Shown here: piece after piece, positions 5,541 to 7,519 of the stretch | How the letters are laid out: the number at the start of each line of letters is the position of its first letter | How positions within the stretch are numbered: the stretch's first letter is position 1 | Origin: Firmicutes bacterium UBA1393 | GTDB taxonomy: Bacteria; Bacillota; DTU025 | DNA: 7,519 nt | Direction: 5' to 3' | Assembly (NCBI GenBank): GCA_002305255.1 | Contig: DBQN01000073.1 | Coordinates: 1 to 7,519 of the forward strand | Program-made: the position numbers and the translations under genes | The notes under the pieces: model-generated | Told to the model about the DNA's origin: nothing | Databases searched by the model: none | Seen by the model: only the letters and a program-made list of their open reading frames with translations

Positions 5541-5546
5541 AAAGGG
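5541..5546 (+). promoter_or_regulatory. Ribosome-binding site deciding the yaaA start
   Basis: AAAGGG lies seven bases before ATG 5554 but only one base before the alternative TTG at 5548, so it supports the ATG. A GGAG at 5550-5553 is six bases before a GTG at 5560, leaving that start as a second possibility. Confidence 0.5.
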
Positions 5547-5553
5547 CTTGGAG

Positions 5554-5790
5554 ATGGTCGTGCCCGTGAAACACATTGAGATCCATACCGAATACATCCA
5601 GCTCGCGGCGGCTATGAAGCTTGCCGGGTTCGTGGGCGCCGGGGGAGAGGCCAAGCACTTCATCGTCGACGGCGATGTGAAGGTCAATGGCGAGGTCGAA
5701 ACGCGGCGCGGCCGCAAACTTCGGCCGGGCGACACCTTTGAGTTCAGCGGCGAGCAGGTGATGGTTCACAGTGTGGGTCAGGCGGATTGA
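5554..5790 (+). CDS. yaaA: YaaA, small S4-domain RNA-binding protein next to recF
   Basis: A 78-aa protein that is almost entirely one S4 RNA-binding domain. TEYIQLAAAMKLAGFVGAGGEAK (12-34) forms the helical part, and HFIVDGDVKVNGEVETRRGRKLRPGDTFEF (35-64) matches the VNGEVETRRGRKL core typical of the YaaA-near-RecF family. Orthologues sit between dnaN and recF across Bacillota. As I recall, the B. subtilis protein has been implicated in late large-subunit ribosome assembly (RlbA), so its place here reflects conserved synteny rather than a replication role. Its last 20 bases overlap the start of recF, implying translational coupling. A TTG at 5548 would add two residues; I prefer the ATG for its better-spaced Shine-Dalgarno. 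Confidence 0.92.
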   Translation: MVVPVKHIEIHTEYIQLAAAMKLAGFVGAGGEAKHFIVDGDVKVNGEVETRRGRKLRPGDTFEFSGEQVMVHSVGQAD

Positions 5791-7036
5791 GCTGACGGAC
5801 TTTCGCAACTTCAAGAGGGCACAGCTGAGCCTCGATAAGGGGCTCAACCTGTTCCTCGGCCTCAATGCCCAGGGCAAGACGAACTTGCTCGAGTCGATAT
5901 ACGCTGCATCGGCCGGCGGCACATACAGGGCCGCCCGCGATGGTGACATGATCAGGTGGGGCCAGGAGTTCTTCCGCATCGATCTTGAGGTGGAACGCGA
6001 ACCCGCCCAGGTGAGAATCGAGTTCAGCGTATCAGCGGCTGGCAGGCGCTTTGCTCGCGTCAATGGAACGCAGAAAGTGCGTCCTTCAGAACTTGGAGAC
6101 TATCTCAACGTCGTGATGTTCACCCCGGATGACCTTAACCTGGTGAAAGGCGCGCCGTCGGAGAGACGGCGCTTTCTCGACAGAGAGATCAGCCAGGTCA
6201 GCCCCGCCTACCGTGACTGGCTCGACACATACAACAGGGCCCTTGCGCAGCGCAACGCGCTTCTGAAGCAGATAGGCGGCGACGCCCGCCTGCTGCATGC
6301 CTGGGATGAGCAGCTCGTAGGAGCCGGCGCGCGCATCACCATGAGGCGTGCGCGAGTTGTGGCGGATCTCAGTGGCAGGGCCGATGAGGCGCATCGAGGG
6401 ATTGCAGGCGACGATCAGAAGCTGTCGCTGATCTACAGCCCTTCAGTGGAGTGCGGCGCGAGCCTCGACGAAACTGCAAACGCCTTCCGCCGGCGCCTCT
6501 CTGAGCTGGCCGTCGCAGAGGCAGCGCGAGGAGTGACCCTCGTAGGCCCACACCGCGACGACATCAGGTTCGAGCTGGATGGCGTCGATGTGGCGGCGTT
6601 CGGATCCCAGGGCCAGCAGCGATCGGTGGTTCTCGCCCTAAAGCTGGCAGAGGTAGGTTTCATTACTTACCGCGTAGGCCAGAAGCCCGTCCTGCTGCTG
6701 GATGATGTGCTGTCAGAGCTGGATGCCGGTCGACGCCTGAGGTTGATGGAGCTGGTGGAGATGGGGTGTCAGGCCCTCATCACCAGCGTGGAGCCTGGAT
6801 GTGCCGGTCTGATGCCGGCCGGCGCAAAGATGTTCACCATCTCGGCGGGGGAGGTGAGTGAGGATGGCCCGCAGGGTAGGCGATGCACTGAGGGGAACAA
6901 TATCGAAGCTGGGCTACACAACGCGGCTGAGGGACTCGATGGCGATCCACGTGTGGAACACGGAGATCGGGCCGAGCCTGAAGGTTCGCTCGGGCGCGAC
7001 GATGGTACGGGGAAAGACGCTGTACGTGACAGTTGA
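5771..7036 (+). CDS. recF: RecF, recombination mediator ATPase, with unusual C-terminal extension
   Basis: RecF is an SMC/Rad50-like ATPase that helps load RecA at single-strand gaps and stalled forks. Visible motifs are Walker A GLNAQGKTN (30-38), the family block MFTPDDLNLVKGAPSERRRFLD (116-137), GPHRDD (259-264), the ABC signature SQGQQRS (279-285) and Walker B PVLLLDDVLSELD (306-318) with D-loop. At 421 aa it is about 50 residues longer than usual. The canonical end, MFTISAGEV (354-362), is reached near base 6856; residues 365-421 are a hydrophilic Gly/Asp/Glu-rich tail read out of frame across the next gene. A run of five G at 6847-6851, with stops just beyond it in both other frames (6855-6857 and 6859-6861), suggests an indel. 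GTG 5771 is the only plausible start: an in-frame TGA lies at 5759. Confidence 0.95.
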   Translation: MWVRRIELTDFRNFKRAQLSLDKGLNLFLGLNAQGKTNLLESIYAASAGGTYRAARDGDMIRWGQEFFRIDLEVEREPAQVRIEFSVSAAGRRFARVNGTQKVRPSELGDYLNVVMFTPDDLNLVKGAPSERRRFLDREISQVSPAYRDWLDTYNRALAQRNALLKQIGGDARLLHAWDEQLVGAGARITMRRARVVADLSGRADEAHRGIAGDDQKLSLIYSPSVECGASLDETANAFRRRLSELAVAEAARGVTLVGPHRDDIRFELDGVDVAAFGSQGQQRSVVLALKLAEVGFITYRVGQKPVLLLDDVLSELDAGRRLRLMELVEMGCQALITSVEPGCAGLMPAGAKMFTISAGEVSEDGPQGRRCTEGNNIEAGLHNAAEGLDGDPRVEHGDRAEPEGSLGRDDGTGKDAVRDS

Positions 7037-7519
7037 AGACTCTGTATGGGCGCAGCAGCTCTCCATGGTCAGCCACGACCTGGCATGCCGCATCAACGAA
7101 GCGATTGGCGCCCCTGTGCTCGACAGGATCAGGTTCCGCACCGGCCAGGTCAGGCCGGGCATGGCATGGAAGGCCGCTGAGGAGAAGGCCAATGCGGAGC
7201 TGTATGCAGAGGGCGCGCGCCCTGACGCGCTCGGATCTTCCGATCTCACCGCTCTGCGCGGCAGCGAAGGGGTCACCCGCCGCCGCGACAGCCTGATCAG
7301 AAAGGTAGCCGACAGCATCGCCGACGACGAGATCAGAAGTCGCTTTGAGCGGCTGCTCGTCACTGACGGTCGCTGGCAGCAGTGGCAGCGCGCCAACTTG
7401 TCGCCCGGATCCGGCGCTGCAGCGGAAGTGCTGCGCCGGGAGCCCTGGCTCGACGATGACGAGGTGAGGGCGTTTGGCCGGGCAGGGCGTCGCGGGTCAG
7501 CTGCGCTTGCCGCTGCGAC
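6864..7519 (+). CDS. DUF721/DciA-family protein (partial, runs off the window)
   Basis: The frame from ATG 6864 stays open to the end of the window, giving 218 codons without a stop. Residues about 1-95 fit the DUF721 fold: a helical start, HVWNTEIG (29-36), KTLYVTVEDSVWAQQLSMVSHDL (51-73, with the typical strand then WAQQL helix) and INEAIGAPVLDRIRFRTG (77-94). In other bacteria DUF721 proteins include DciA, a factor that helps load the replicative helicase. The region after about 100 is a long, charged, helical-looking extension of unknown role. GGGGGAGG (6847-6854) is nine bases upstream of the start. The first 173 bases overlap the recF tail in another frame; the conserved WAQQL-type core shows that this is the real frame here. 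gyrB often follows this gene elsewhere but is not visible. Confidence 0.85.
   Translation, partial: MARRVGDALRGTISKLGYTTRLRDSMAIHVWNTEIGPSLKVRSGATMVRGKTLYVTVEDSVWAQQLSMVSHDLACRINEAIGAPVLDRIRFRTGQVRPGMAWKAAEEKANAELYAEGARPDALGSSDLTALRGSEGVTRRRDSLIRKVADSIADDEIRSRFERLLVTDGRWQQWQRANLSPGSGAAAEVLRREPWLDDDEVRAFGRAGRRGSAALAAA

Noticed and set aside
5558..5573. parS-like sequence with a perfect right half CGTGAAACA
   Set aside because: It matches only 12 of 16 parS positions. The left arm is poor, and the site lies in the yaaA coding start where the bases encode conserved residues.
6914..7396. 160-codon minus-strand open frame
   Set aside because: It is a shadow of the DUF721 gene, whose plus-strand frame carries the conserved TLYVTV-WAQQL core.

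Overview
This window is a bacterial chromosomal replication origin with its initiator operon. It contains bioY (minus strand), upstream oriC, a GHKL-ATPase/winged-helix gene, dnaA, downstream oriC, dnaN, yaaA (S4), recF and a DUF721/DciA-type gene that runs off the right edge. The small S4 gene between dnaN and recF is a hallmark of Bacillota. Strong purine-rich Shine-Dalgarno sites, GTG starts and a split oriC flanking dnaA also fit that phylum. The coding regions look moderately GC-rich, and the DUF721 gene after recF points away from Bacillus and toward a Clostridia-like or deep-branching Bacillota. Genus cannot be named from the sequence.

Layout. Positions 1-97 hold no supportable gene. 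bioY (98-646, minus) encodes the biotin-binding membrane component of an ECF transporter and points away from the origin. Positions 647-1370 are non-coding: a probable bioY promoter and operator-like inverted repeat, a probable rightward promoter, then about 420 bp packed with DnaA boxes, including three exact matches to TTATNCACA. A 371-aa protein with a SpoIIAB/histidine-kinase-type ATPase domain and a C-terminal winged helix follows, 63 bp ahead of dnaA. The dnaA-dnaN gap carries more DnaA boxes, then a box, a run of DnaA-trio-like CTA triplets and an AT-rich tract. That is the arrangement of the basal unwinding system of Bacillus subtilis. dnaN, yaaA, recF and the DUF721 gene are tightly packed or overlapping and probably form one operon.

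How the genes work together. DnaA would bind both oriC halves and melt the AT-rich tract before dnaN. A DUF721/DciA-type protein may help deliver the replicative helicase, DnaN clamps the polymerase, RecF handles gaps and stalled forks, and YaaA is a ribosome-assembly factor carried along by synteny. All genes read away from the origin, so they are co-directional with the forks.

The least conventional items are the ATPase-winged-helix protein placed inside the origin, the 8-mer TCTAGCTG found four times and (by eye) only in the two non-coding origin regions, a 10-codon leader ORF that contains the dnaN ribosome-binding site, and a RecF extended about 57 residues into the next gene just after a five-G run.
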